A stretch of 34,208 bases of DNA from contig CAMAWU010000010.1 in NCBI GenBank assembly GCA_945862025.1, positions 1 to 34,208 of the forward strand. The letters are read 5' to 3'. Source of the stretch: Ferrithrix thermotolerans DSM 19514. Its GTDB lineage: Bacteria > Actinomycetota > Acidimicrobiia > Acidimicrobiales > Ilumatobacteraceae. The notes under the pieces were generated by a model, which saw only the letters and a program-made list of their open reading frames with translations, was not told where the DNA came from and ran no database searches. Of this stretch, positions 15,191 to 23,207 are shown piece after piece. Every line of letters starts with the position of its first letter. Position 1 is the stretch's first letter. The position numbers and the translations under genes were made by a program.

Positions 15191-15676
15191 ATGTCAAAGC
15201 GCTTTCCGTTTCCAAACCCTGTCAATGAAACATCAGCCCGACTTGTCGCCGCAGGTGTTGTTTTAATCAGCACAATTTTTCTGCTGACAAATTCGACCCT
15301 CGTCCTCGTCGCGTTGACATACGGGTTCGCCGCACGCGTCGCCGCCGGCCCAACTTTCAGCCCACTGGCAACAATCGCCACGCGGGTAATTACACCGCGT
15401 CTAAATCTCAATCACAAATTTGTTCCTGGTCCACCAAAAAGATTTGCTCAAACAATTGGATTAACCTTTGCCGCGACAGCACTCGCCCTAACATTGCTCG
15501 GCTTTTCAACTGTCGCACAACTCGTAATCGCCGCCTTGATCGTTGCGGCATTTCTTGAAGCCGCATTTGCAATCTGTCTCGGCTGTATTGCATTTAGTTT
15601 TTTAATGAAACTCGGCGTGATTCCGCAAAGTGTGTGCGAATCTTGCAATGATATTTCGTTGCGCGCACTCGCCTAG
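15191..15676 (+). CDS. DUF4395 integral membrane protein
   Basis: The 161-residue membrane protein matches DUF4395: FPFPNPVNETSARLVAAGVV at the start, a GPPKRFAQTIGLTFA loop, and paired Cys motifs CLGC (in a late helix) and CESC near the C-terminus. Four or so hydrophobic helices are visible. DUF4395 genes often sit beside thioredoxin or rhodanese genes, which hints at a thiol or sulfur redox task, but the function is not established. An IscR-like operator directly upstream is consistent with redox or Fe-S control. The stop codon shares a CTAG with the convergent monooxygenase. Confidence 0.82.
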   Translation: MSKRFPFPNPVNETSARLVAAGVVLISTIFLLTNSTLVLVALTYGFAARVAAGPTFSPLATIATRVITPRLNLNHKFVPGPPKRFAQTIGLTFAATALALTLLGFSTVAQLVIAALIVAAFLEAAFAICLGCIAFSFLMKLGVIPQSVCESCNDISLRALA

Positions 15677-17589
15677 TTGGTTTTATGTTTTGCGGTGACA
15701 AGATAGTCGCTTAGATCTGCATCGTGAGTCATTGACCAATAGTCGACAAATCGCCATGGCATTGGCGAAAATATTCGGCCTTGCGAATTTTTGTACCAAC
15801 TATCCATGCCTGGGTGCGACCATACAAGTTGATCGTGTTCATCATCGACTGCTTTGTTATACGCATCATGTACCTCGGGACGAACATCAACTGATGAGAT
15901 TTGCGATTCAATCATCTGCGTGATGCAACTCGTGATGTAACGCATTTGGCATTCGGCCTGAAAAATCACACTGCCACCGTGAGCCACATTCGTATTTGGC
16001 CCGTACAAGCAAAATAGATTCGGAAAATTAGGCATTGTCATACCTTTATATGCACGCGGATCATCGTCACCCCAAGTTTCGCGCAGTGTTATGCCGTTGC
16101 GGCCAGTTACAGCCACTGAAGCCAGCATCTTGCCGGCCTCAAACCCAGTCGCCAAAATGATTACATCGGCTTGGCGCGACGAACCGTCAAGGGCAACTAT
16201 TTGATTGCCGTCAATATGATCTACCCCAGACGCAACTAGTTCGACATTGTCACGCGTGAGAGATTTATACCAATCGTTATCGACAAGAATTCGTTTGCCA
16301 TACGGCGGATAATCGGGCAAAGTTTTAGCCACTAAGTCATCGTGACCCTCAAGTTGCGCAAGCAAATACTCGGTGAGTTGTACTCGATGTTTATCGTTGC
16401 GTGAATTCATTGATCGTTGCAGATGTGGCCAAGTTTCATCTCGGCGCAAAGTCGGCAACAATCCATCTCCGAATCTCCAAAAAAGACCAAACCGATACCA
16501 GTCAAAATAAAACGGCACATTCTCGAACAACCACATGGTTTGCGGTTTGACATCGCGGTGATAGTCATTGCTTGGTCGCACCCATTGCGGCGAACGCTGA
16601 AAAATTGTCACATCACTGGCTTGCGACGCAACCGTACGCAGAATCTGCATCGCACTTGCCCCAGTGCCAATGATCGCAACTCGTTTGCCAGAAAGGTCAA
16701 CATCGTGGCGCCACTGTGCAGAATGAAAGCAAGGGCCAGTGAAAGATTCAAGTCCATTAATGAATGACTTTTTTGGTCGATTAAGTTGTCCGACACAAGA
16801 AATCACTATATTTGCCGAGGTTTCGCGCGGTTCGTCGTTTTGATCTCGCAATACAACTTTCCATTTCTGCGACTCTTCATCCCATGTGGTTGATTCAACT
16901 TGGGTATTCAAACTGATTCGATTCGTGATATTGAATTTTTCAGCAACTGATTTGCAGTAATTCAAAACATCAAGTCGCTTCGAAAAATATTTCGGCCACC
17001 TGTGATTTGGTGCGAATGTAAACGAATAGAAGTGATTCGGGGTGTCAACTCCTGCTTCTGGATAATCATTCACGAGCCACGTGCCACCGATCTCAGAATT
17101 CGCATCAGCCAAAATCCACGGAATCCCAAGCCAATCAAGTTTTATCGCCGCGCAAATACCCGAAAAACCAGCGCCAATTATCAAAACATTAAAATTTGCA
17201 AGCGTTGCGTGTGGAACTGCCAAAGAGCTCGTCCAACTGATATCGCGAGAGATCAAACCCATCGCCTCCATCATCATCGGCGCATACTCAGGGGAAACTT
17301 CTTCAGCGACACAAAGGCTCATCATTTTTGTAAATAATTCAGTGTTGGGTGGTCCCGCAATTTTTCGCTCACCTGCAGAAATCTCGGCAAGCACAGTCGC
17401 GAGCGCGTCACGAATTTGTTGTTGTACCGATTCAGCGATGCCACCAGACTCATCAGCAAATAAATTCGTATCGCGCTTTGGCAAGAATGGCTCTCGCAAC
17501 CATGACTCGTCACCAGTGATTTGAACTAGACACATCAACAGTGTCGGTATCGAGGACTCTTGGAGGGCCTGTTCAAGATTAAAAGTCAT
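15673..17589 (-). CDS. Flavin-binding Baeyer-Villiger-type monooxygenase
   Basis: The 638-residue protein has an FAD Rossmann motif GAGFSG at residues 139-144, the Baeyer-Villiger fingerprint FxGxxxHxxxW (FTGPCFHSAQW, 283-293), and an NADPH motif GTGASA at 308-313. The extra N-terminal domain of about 130 residues and overall size are those of 4-hydroxyacetophenone monooxygenase-like enzymes rather than the shorter cyclohexanone monooxygenases. It would insert oxygen next to a carbonyl to make an ester or lactone using NADPH and O2. The substrate is unknown. It is monocistronic, convergent with DUF4395 and divergent from the small membrane genes. Confidence 0.88.
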   Translation of the reverse strand: MTFNLEQALQESSIPTLLMCLVQITGDESWLREPFLPKRDTNLFADESGGIAESVQQQIRDALATVLAEISAGERKIAGPPNTELFTKMMSLCVAEEVSPEYAPMMMEAMGLISRDISWTSSLAVPHATLANFNVLIIGAGFSGICAAIKLDWLGIPWILADANSEIGGTWLVNDYPEAGVDTPNHFYSFTFAPNHRWPKYFSKRLDVLNYCKSVAEKFNITNRISLNTQVESTTWDEESQKWKVVLRDQNDEPRETSANIVISCVGQLNRPKKSFINGLESFTGPCFHSAQWRHDVDLSGKRVAIIGTGASAMQILRTVASQASDVTIFQRSPQWVRPSNDYHRDVKPQTMWLFENVPFYFDWYRFGLFWRFGDGLLPTLRRDETWPHLQRSMNSRNDKHRVQLTEYLLAQLEGHDDLVAKTLPDYPPYGKRILVDNDWYKSLTRDNVELVASGVDHIDGNQIVALDGSSRQADVIILATGFEAGKMLASVAVTGRNGITLRETWGDDDPRAYKGMTMPNFPNLFCLYGPNTNVAHGGSVIFQAECQMRYITSCITQMIESQISSVDVRPEVHDAYNKAVDDEHDQLVWSHPGMDSWYKNSQGRIFSPMPWRFVDYWSMTHDADLSDYLVTAKHKTN

Positions 17590-17712
17590 GATTAGTTCAC
17601 GGCTAATAGTACTGAGAGTTCATTTACTGGTTATCTGTGACAACTCTTAATTGATATTCCAACGAAATTTAAGCATTTTGGTCTAGAGTTAGCGCTCGGA
17701 GGAATTACAAAA

Positions 17713-17904
17713 ATGAAACCAGAAACTGTTTTACGAGTCACGACCCTTTTATCGGCAGCCGCCAGCCTCGTGCTCAGCGTGTGGCTCTACTTCCAGAGTT
17801 CGTCGGTTGAAGACCGACTGAACGGAATCTATGTTGGAGTTTGGGTGCCATCAATTCTTGCACTCGGAGCGTTTTTGCTATCGGGTAAGAACTCAAAGGA
17901 CTGA
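17713..17904 (+). CDS. Small two-helix membrane protein
   Basis: The 63-residue peptide has two hydrophobic segments (about 8-28 and 39-57) separated by SSSVEDRLNG and ends KNSKD. Translation is well supported by a strong ribosome site GGAGGA nine bases before ATG. It is followed two bases after the stop by a second tiny membrane gene, so the pair is an operon. I recognise no named family. TAGAGT at 17684 is a possible -10 but lacks a good -35. Confidence 0.65.
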   Translation: MKPETVLRVTTLLSAAASLVLSVWLYFQSSSVEDRLNGIYVGVWVPSILALGAFLLSGKNSKD

Positions 17905-17906
17905 CC

Positions 17907-18044
17907 ATGTCACTAGCAGCACTGTTTGGTTTTGGAAGTGTGATCTTTCTAATCGTGATAACCGGTGCATTCGTCTATGGCATGACGGCGTTGCGCGCAG
18001 CGGCCGATCGAGACGACTATCGTCCAGGTTCAGCAAAAAACTAG
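17907..18044 (+). CDS. Very small single-helix membrane protein (45 aa)
   Basis: This ORF is too short for the supplied track. It reads MSLAALFGFGSVIFLIVITG and onward, with one transmembrane helix (about residues 8-28) and a charged tail (ALRAAADRDDYRPGSAKN). AAAGGA six to seven bases upstream of the ATG is a good ribosome site, and only two bases separate it from the previous stop, so coupled translation is likely. The size and layout recall small assembly subunits of respiratory complexes, but I see no diagnostic motif. Its TAG stop is the first of a series of CTAG motifs. Confidence 0.6.
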   Translation: MSLAALFGFGSVIFLIVITGAFVYGMTALRAAADRDDYRPGSAKN

Positions 18045-18088
18045 ATATCTAGTTTGCTAGAAAGCTAGTGCTAGCTGACCAGTGCTAG
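18039..18088. repeat. CTAG-rich palindromic spacer between convergent genes
   Basis: Six CTAG tetramers occur in 48 bases, starting at 18041, 18049, 18057, 18065, 18071 and 18085. The first four are at exact eight-base steps. AACTAGATATCTAGTT is a perfect 16-base palindrome at 18039-18054. The first and last CTAG contain the TAG stops of the two converging genes. A bidirectional transcription terminator, or a protein-binding array, is possible. There is no T-run of the classical intrinsic type. Confidence 0.55.
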
Positions 18089-18813
18089 GCGCGTCTGGGC
18101 AAGCCAACGCGAACTTGCACGCCACGAGAAAACATCACATTAGGTTCACCGTTGAGCTCTGCTCGTGGCGAATCAAAACCAGCAGCCTGAACGAGTGAGT
18201 CGTCTAGCGAAATAATTTTTGCGCGCTGCAGTAGCCAACGCTCGTGCGAAATTGGTGCATAGCGCAACGCACCTCCGCGAGTCGTCGTATATAAACCCCA
18301 CCGCGCGCTCAAAAATATTTCTAACGGCGACGGTTCGACAATCGGTTCTAAAATTTTTAAGTGAATCTTCGTTTCGGCAATACCCCGCGGCCACCGACGC
18401 ACAACTGATGTATGCAATTCGTCGCCAACACGTTTGTTGCTCGCCTTGCCAAAACAGTAAGGCAATGTATATGTTGTGCGCGCGACAATAGTCGGCAGCA
18501 ACCGATTGATATCCAACGAACAAAACCAAACGCCAGGTATGCCGTTGCGACGGACATAAGTGCGCACATTAACCTCAGGAAAAGATCCGAGATACGGCAC
18601 CCCCGGCAAACCCGGCACGCCAATGCCACGCATCGAAAACGGAATTAGTCCGACCCACGCTGAGCCATCACAAACATCAACTTCAAGACCCGGCGGCAAA
18701 ATGCGCGCAACTTCTTCAACTTTGTAGCGATAGTGAATGTATGCAAGGTCATACCAGCCTTGTTTCATTACCGCGCGTCGCACAGGCTGTGGGCAATCTT
18801 GTGAAGACATCAT
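18085..18813 (-). CDS. DUF2071 (YqjF-like) protein
   Basis: The 242-residue soluble protein matches DUF2071 with DGSAWVGLIPFSMRGIGVPG, SFPEVNVRTYVRRNGIPGVWFCSLDI and a C-terminal FSRGVQVRVGLP. The fold is related to acetoacetate decarboxylase, but family members have no agreed reaction. Start codons are consecutive ATGs behind GAGG; the second has the better spacing. It is nine bases downstream of a small membrane protein gene on the same strand, so the two are probably co-transcribed. Confidence 0.85.
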   Translation of the reverse strand: MMSSQDCPQPVRRAVMKQGWYDLAYIHYRYKVEEVARILPPGLEVDVCDGSAWVGLIPFSMRGIGVPGLPGVPYLGSFPEVNVRTYVRRNGIPGVWFCSLDINRLLPTIVARTTYTLPYCFGKASNKRVGDELHTSVVRRWPRGIAETKIHLKILEPIVEPSPLEIFLSARWGLYTTTRGGALRYAPISHERWLLQRAKIISLDDSLVQAAGFDSPRAELNGEPNVMFSRGVQVRVGLPRRA

Positions 18814-18822
18814 CGCACCTCG

Positions 18823-19263
18823 TTACGACTGAAGAACTTGCAAAATCATTACAGAACACACCACTGCGCGCAACGACCACGCAATTGTGCGCGGCCAATT
18901 CGTCACAACTAGTCGTCGACCAACATCTGCAGTTGGGTTCGCCGCCATTTTTGCATGCAACGGCACAGACACGAAAACCGTGCTACCGAGCGCAACAGCC
19001 AACAAAACCGCACCAATCCAAGGCCAAATAATTTGCACACCTTCTGGTCGACTAATCAGTAGACCCAAAGTTGTGAAACCTTCAACAGCCATCGGTATTG
19101 CCAAGACTTGTCCTGTGCGCCGTTGATGGTCAGTCGCAGCATCAATCGCACGATCAACTGGCACACTCGCCAGCAGTGGATAATGCACCCACTGGACGAA
19201 CCAAATCACACCGGTCATCACACAAGTAGCGACGAAGTTCGCAAGCAAAACTGAATCAATCAA
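18823..19263 (-). CDS. Four-helix membrane protein (DUF1772-like)
   Basis: The product is a small integral membrane protein of about 146 residues with four hydrophobic segments. Conserved-looking polar features are WVHYPLL, a DHQRRTGQVLAIPM segment, VPLHAKM and TNWPRTIAWSLR. The His residues in HYP and VPLHA, and the length, resemble DUF1772/anthrone-oxygenase-like proteins; the match is weak. TTG 19263 is preferred over TTG 19269 since GAGG is seven bases from the former. It leads the DUF2071 gene in a two-gene operon divergent from the hydrolase. Confidence 0.6.
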   Translation of the reverse strand: MIDSVLLANFVATCVMTGVIWFVQWVHYPLLASVPVDRAIDAATDHQRRTGQVLAIPMAVEGFTTLGLLISRPEGVQIIWPWIGAVLLAVALGSTVFVSVPLHAKMAANPTADVGRRLVVTNWPRTIAWSLRAVVCSVMILQVLQS

Positions 19264-19350
19264 AAACAAACCTCAAATAAATCACAACAACACGATATCT
19301 CAAGAGCCAATTGCGGTAACGCTGGTGATTCCATCAATTCGTTTCGCACG

Positions 19351-19356
19351 TAGCCT
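19351..19356 (+). promoter_or_regulatory. Candidate -10 element (TAGCCT) for hydrolase operon
   Basis: TAGCCT ends seven bases before ATG 19364. This suggests leaderless transcription from the internal ATG and argues against the track's GTG at 19325. A purine run (GAGGGAG) directly abuts the ATG and is too close to act as a normal ribosome site. No clear -35 was found. Confidence 0.35.
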
Positions 19357-19363
19357 GAGGGAG

Positions 19364-20263
19364 ATGAATGATTCGCGCCGAAATTCACAATCGGTGGCAA
19401 ATAGCAAACTTGTCGACACTTCAAATGGTGTTCATCTGCGTACTGTGACATGGGGTACGCGAGAGACACATCAACAGAAACCAATTGTGCTTGTACACGG
19501 ACTGGCGTCGAATGCAATGCTGTGGGAAGGTGCCGCACTCGCGTTGTGCGCACTCGGACATCTCGTTACCGCAGTTGATCTGCGCGGTCACGGACTAAGT
19601 GAAAAACCTGAAACTGGTTATGACATGCAAACGGTGACACAAGATTTAGCCGGAATATTGCGCGAAATTCAACAAGATGGTTTTGTTAATCCAGTCGTCT
19701 GCGGTCAATCGTGGGGCGGCAATGTTGTTCTTGAACTTGCACACAAGTACGCCGAGTTAGTTAGCGGTGTTGTCTGCGTCGATGGCGGATTTCTCGAATT
19801 ACAAAATCATTATCCGCAATGGGACGACTGCGCAGAAGCATTACGCCCGCCAACAATTGTCGGAACGCGCATAGATGATTTTCGAAACTACATGCAACGT
19901 GCTCACCCAAATTGGCCAGAAACCGGAATCAATGGCGCCTTGGCATGCATGGAGAATTTACCCGATGGCACTCTGCGTCCATGGCTAAATCTTGAGCGAC
20001 ACATGATGGTCTTGCGCGGATTATGGGAGCATCATCCAACACATATATATAGCCAGATTTCGGTGCCGGTTTTGTTTGTGCCAGCCGAAGGACCACAAGG
20101 CATTTTTAACGAAACTAAACGCAGTGCCATTGAGCACGCCGAGCAATTAGTGCCCAAGGTCAAGGTTGAATGGTTTAGCCCTGCTGATCATGACTTGCAT
20201 GCCCAACACCCTGAGCGTTTTGCACAGGTTGTGCATGCAGCGATAACCGACGGATTCTTCTGA
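19364..20263 (+). CDS. Alpha/beta hydrolase
   Basis: The alpha/beta-hydrolase fold protein of about 299 residues has the oxyanion motif IVLVHGLASNAMLW, GHLVTAVDLRGHGLS, nucleophile elbow CGQSWGGN (Ser) and a late His in PADHDLHAQHP. The general family covers esterases, epoxide hydrolases and related enzymes; I cannot name the substrate. I chose ATG 19364 because a -10-like TAGCCT fits it and the N-terminal residues before it look non-conserved. The stop overlaps the next start as TGATG, so translation of the S51-CysS fusion is coupled to it. Confidence 0.82.
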   Translation: MNDSRRNSQSVANSKLVDTSNGVHLRTVTWGTRETHQQKPIVLVHGLASNAMLWEGAALALCALGHLVTAVDLRGHGLSEKPETGYDMQTVTQDLAGILREIQQDGFVNPVVCGQSWGGNVVLELAHKYAELVSGVVCVDGGFLELQNHYPQWDDCAEALRPPTIVGTRIDDFRNYMQRAHPNWPETGINGALACMENLPDGTLRPWLNLERHMMVLRGLWEHHPTHIYSQISVPVLFVPAEGPQGIFNETKRSAIEHAEQLVPKVKVEWFSPADHDLHAQHPERFAQVVHAAITDGFF

Positions 20264-21555
20264 TGACACTGCCACACATTCTTGCCGTAATGGGATCTGG
20301 TGAGACTGCCCCGACGATGGTCACAACACACCGAATGCTTGCGAGCAAACTTCAAAAACCAGCGCGCGCGGTGTTACTTGACACTCCGTATGGATTTCAA
20401 GAAAATGCACCCGAACTTGCAACCAAGGCCGTCGAATATTTTCAAACAAGCATCAACCTCGAACTTGAAGTTGCAGGGCTCACCGAAATAATCGGTGCTG
20501 ACGCGCTTGCCGTTGAGCGCGGACTACAAAAAGTTGCAGATGCTGATTATGTATTTGCTGGTCCTGGATCTCCGACATATGCGTTGCGCCAATGGTCTGG
20601 CACACCACTCGCAGGTTTACTAAATAAAAAACTGCGTGACGGCGGGATCGTGACTTTTGCATCAGCAGCCGCGCTGACGCTGGGTCGGTTTACTTTACCT
20701 GTCTACGAAATTTATAAAGTTGGTGAGGACCCACGCTGGTTAGATGGTCTAAATATCCTCGGCGAAATCGGTGTCAATGTTGCACTGATCCCGCATTACA
20801 ACAATGCCGAAGGCGGACATCACGACACTCGTTTTTGTTATATGGGCGAACGGCGGTTGTCGATGCTTGAACGCGAATTACCAGACGATGTTTATGTTCT
20901 CGGCGTAGATGAACACACCGGAATGGTGATTGATCTTGATGCCGAAACTGTAACTGTGGTCGGCAAAGGTGTCGTCACGATTCGTGTTCATGGCGAATCA
21001 ACGCAGATTACATCAGGTGAAACTTTTTCTGTGGATCGATTGCGTGATCCGGCACAAATAACGGCACGAGATACAAAAAAAGTGGTGACGAGTAAAGCAA
21101 AAACTTCGTCTATGACAACAGTGAGCGGGACACCTGTGGCTGAGGCGCCTGCAATTTTTGACACTAATTTGCGCGAAGCAACTGATCGACTAAATCAAGT
21201 TTTTTCTGAGGCACTTGCTAATTCAGACGCCGACGGAGCAGCCCGAGCAGCACTTGAATTAGACGACGCGATCGCTGGTTGGTCGGGCGACACCTTGCAG
21301 AGTGACGCAACTGATCATGCGCGCGCAGTTTTACGAAGCATGGTCACGCGTTTGGCTGCAGCGGCAACGGGCGGGTTGCGTGACCCACGCGACGTGCTCG
21401 GGCCGTTTGTTCAAGTGTTACTTGACTTGCGCGCTCAGGTGCGAAGCGATAAACGGTTTGATTTGTCTGACATTATTCGCGACCGTCTGGCCGCAATTAA
21501 TGTTGAAGTTCGCGACACACCAGAGGGTGCACAGTGGGGATTTCGAACTAGCTAA
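20263..21555 (+). CDS. Peptidase S51-like protein fused to CysS-type C-terminal domain
   Basis: The first 265 or so residues are a class I glutamine-amidotransferase-like/peptidase S51 fold. MGSGETAPTMVTTHR stands at the start, VFAGPGSPTYALRQW in the middle, and a Ser elbow written FASAAALTLG (Ser134) replaces the usual GSSAG. An acidic, Thr-rich linker follows (about 268-300). The last 120 residues (REATDRLNQVFSEAL, LLDLRAQVRSDKRFDLSDIIRDRL, VRDTPEGAQWGF) match the C-terminal helical domain of cysteinyl-tRNA synthetase, ending in its typical DTPxGxxW. There is no synthetase catalytic core. The combination could link a tRNA- or thiol-related binding module to a hydrolase, but the function is unknown. 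Confidence 0.8.
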   Translation: MTLPHILAVMGSGETAPTMVTTHRMLASKLQKPARAVLLDTPYGFQENAPELATKAVEYFQTSINLELEVAGLTEIIGADALAVERGLQKVADADYVFAGPGSPTYALRQWSGTPLAGLLNKKLRDGGIVTFASAAALTLGRFTLPVYEIYKVGEDPRWLDGLNILGEIGVNVALIPHYNNAEGGHHDTRFCYMGERRLSMLERELPDDVYVLGVDEHTGMVIDLDAETVTVVGKGVVTIRVHGESTQITSGETFSVDRLRDPAQITARDTKKVVTSKAKTSSMTTVSGTPVAEAPAIFDTNLREATDRLNQVFSEALANSDADGAARAALELDDAIAGWSGDTLQSDATDHARAVLRSMVTRLAAAATGGLRDPRDVLGPFVQVLLDLRAQVRSDKRFDLSDIIRDRLAAINVEVRDTPEGAQWGFRTS

Positions 21556-21567
21556 TTAGCGCGCGAA

Positions 21568-22419
21568 TTAAAGATGTCCGAGCGAAGCCATCTTGGCACG
21601 GTTTCTTGTGCCAGCAATTGCATAAACAATTACAAACACAAATGCATCAAGCAAAATGATTGTCGCACTTGCCGAAGTATCTAAGTGATAACTCAAATTC
21701 ATGCCGACGAAACAAGTTACAGCGCCAATGATCGGTGAGATCCACAACATCCTTGAGAAACTATTTGTAGTCATGCGAGCAGATGCTGCAGGGATAACCA
21801 ATAAAGCCGAAATTAAAAGTGTGCCGATCACTCGCATCGTCACCAAAATTGTTAACGAGATCATCGCCAGCAATACAGCCTCGACCAATGACACTCGCAC
21901 ATTACTGACTTGAGCAACATCGCGATCAAAAGTCGAGAAGAGCAATTTGCGATAACCGAGCACGACTACTGCTAGTCCGAGTAGCGCAACCGACGCGACT
22001 GCATAGATATCAACGACTTTCACTCCAAGCACGCTGCCGAACAAAACTGCTTCAATACTTTTTGACGCTTGACCATAGCGATTCATCAATGCGAGCCCGA
22101 GTGCAAACGAAGCCGTAGTCACGACGCCAATCGCGGCATCGGCACCAATCACGCGTCGACGAGCAACTCGGGCGATGAGCAAACCAGAAACAATGCCCCA
22201 GATACCTGCGCCCAAAAAATAATTCACTTTCATCACCGCGCTGGCTGCGGCTCCACCAAAAACCGCGTGGGATAAACCATGTCCGATATAACTCATGCCA
22301 CGCAGAATCACGAATACACCGAGCAAACCGCACAATGCTCCAGCGATCGTTGCCACGACTAGTCCGTTGCGAAAGAATTGGAACCCGTACGGCTCAAAAA
22401 TGTCAAGAGCAAGAATCAT
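21568..22419 (-). CDS. Zinc/manganese ABC transporter permease
   Basis: The 283-residue permease of the ABC-3 (ZnuB/MntB) family has about eight hydrophobic helices. Family patterns include GLLGVFVILRGMSYIGHGLSHAVFGG near the start and MRVIGTLLISALLVIPAASARM in the second half. It forms the membrane channel of the importer made with the ATPase and binding lipoprotein encoded upstream. The start overlaps the ATPase stop by four bases (ATGA). It is the last gene of the operon, ending 12 bases from the convergent S51-CysS fusion. Confidence 0.9.
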   Translation of the reverse strand: MILALDIFEPYGFQFFRNGLVVATIAGALCGLLGVFVILRGMSYIGHGLSHAVFGGAAASAVMKVNYFLGAGIWGIVSGLLIARVARRRVIGADAAIGVVTTASFALGLALMNRYGQASKSIEAVLFGSVLGVKVVDIYAVASVALLGLAVVVLGYRKLLFSTFDRDVAQVSNVRVSLVEAVLLAMISLTILVTMRVIGTLLISALLVIPAASARMTTNSFSRMLWISPIIGAVTCFVGMNLSYHLDTSASATIILLDAFVFVIVYAIAGTRNRAKMASLGHL

Positions 22420-23207
22420 TTGCCCTCTCCACGCATCGCCACCCGACCGTGATCAATCACGATTGGCATTCCGCCATGTTCAAGAACTTCCATTGGTGCG
22501 CCGTAAGTTGCTTCAAGAACTTTTGAAGTAAGTACCTCACGTGGGCTACCGTCAGCGAGCACGGTCTTATTGAAGCAAACCAAACGCGGAAGATGAGCCG
22601 CCAAACCATTCAAGTCATGCGTCGTTAACAAAATCGTCAGACCCTCGGCATGCAGATCGGCAAGAAGATGCAAAATCTCATGTCGTGTGCGGACGTCGAC
22701 ACCCGCGGTGGGTTCGTCCAAAACTAAAATATCGGGCTGACAGAACATCGCCCGAGCAAGAAACACGCGTTGCTGTTGCCCACCAGATAGTTCGCGAATG
22801 TGACGATGTGCCACATCGGCGATACCGAGTTTCTCGAGAACTTCTCGCACAGCGGTGCGTTCTTGAATTGTGATTCGTGGCCACCATTTTGTTTTTGAGC
22901 GAGTCATCACGATGACCTCTTCAACGGTCACAGGAAAGTACCAGTCAACGGTTTCAATTTGCGGGACATAGCCAATCGTCAGTTCGGGCTGAACAGTGAT
23001 TGAACCGTGGGCAACTGGTTGCGAGCCAATTATTGCTTTGAGCAAAGTTGTTTTGCCCGAACCCGACGGGCCGACGATGCCGACAAATTCTCGGCGATTA
23101 ATATTTAGATATACGTCGTGCAATACAGGTGAGTTTCCATATGTGCACGAAACATGCTCACACGCAATCAACGGGCTATCAGTTTTACTGAGGATACTTT
23201 GCCTCAT
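22416..23207 (-). CDS. Zinc/manganese ABC transporter ATP-binding protein
   Basis: The 263-residue ABC ATPase has Walker A GPSGSGKTT, Q-loop YVPQIETVDWYFPVTVEEV (typical of ZnuC/MntA-type metal ABC ATPases), signature LSGGQQQRVFLARA, Walker B ILVLDEPTAGVD and switch His in TTHDLN. A C-terminal extension (ATYGAPMEVLEHGGMPIVID) contains two His and could have a regulatory part. It overlaps the binding-protein gene by 23 bases. No obvious ribosome site precedes the ATG, in keeping with coupling. Confidence 0.9.
   Translation of the reverse strand: MRQSILSKTDSPLIACEHVSCTYGNSPVLHDVYLNINRREFVGIVGPSGSGKTTLLKAIIGSQPVAHGSITVQPELTIGYVPQIETVDWYFPVTVEEVIVMTRSKTKWWPRITIQERTAVREVLEKLGIADVAHRHIRELSGGQQQRVFLARAMFCQPDILVLDEPTAGVDVRTRHEILHLLADLHAEGLTILLTTHDLNGLAAHLPRLVCFNKTVLADGSPREVLTSKVLEATYGAPMEVLEHGGMPIVIDHGRVAMRGEGK

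Noticed and set aside
17081-17524. 147-residue plus-strand ORF inside the monooxygenase
   Set aside because: The minus-strand frame carries intact FAD/NADPH and Baeyer-Villiger motifs across the same DNA; this ORF is antisense and shows no domain.
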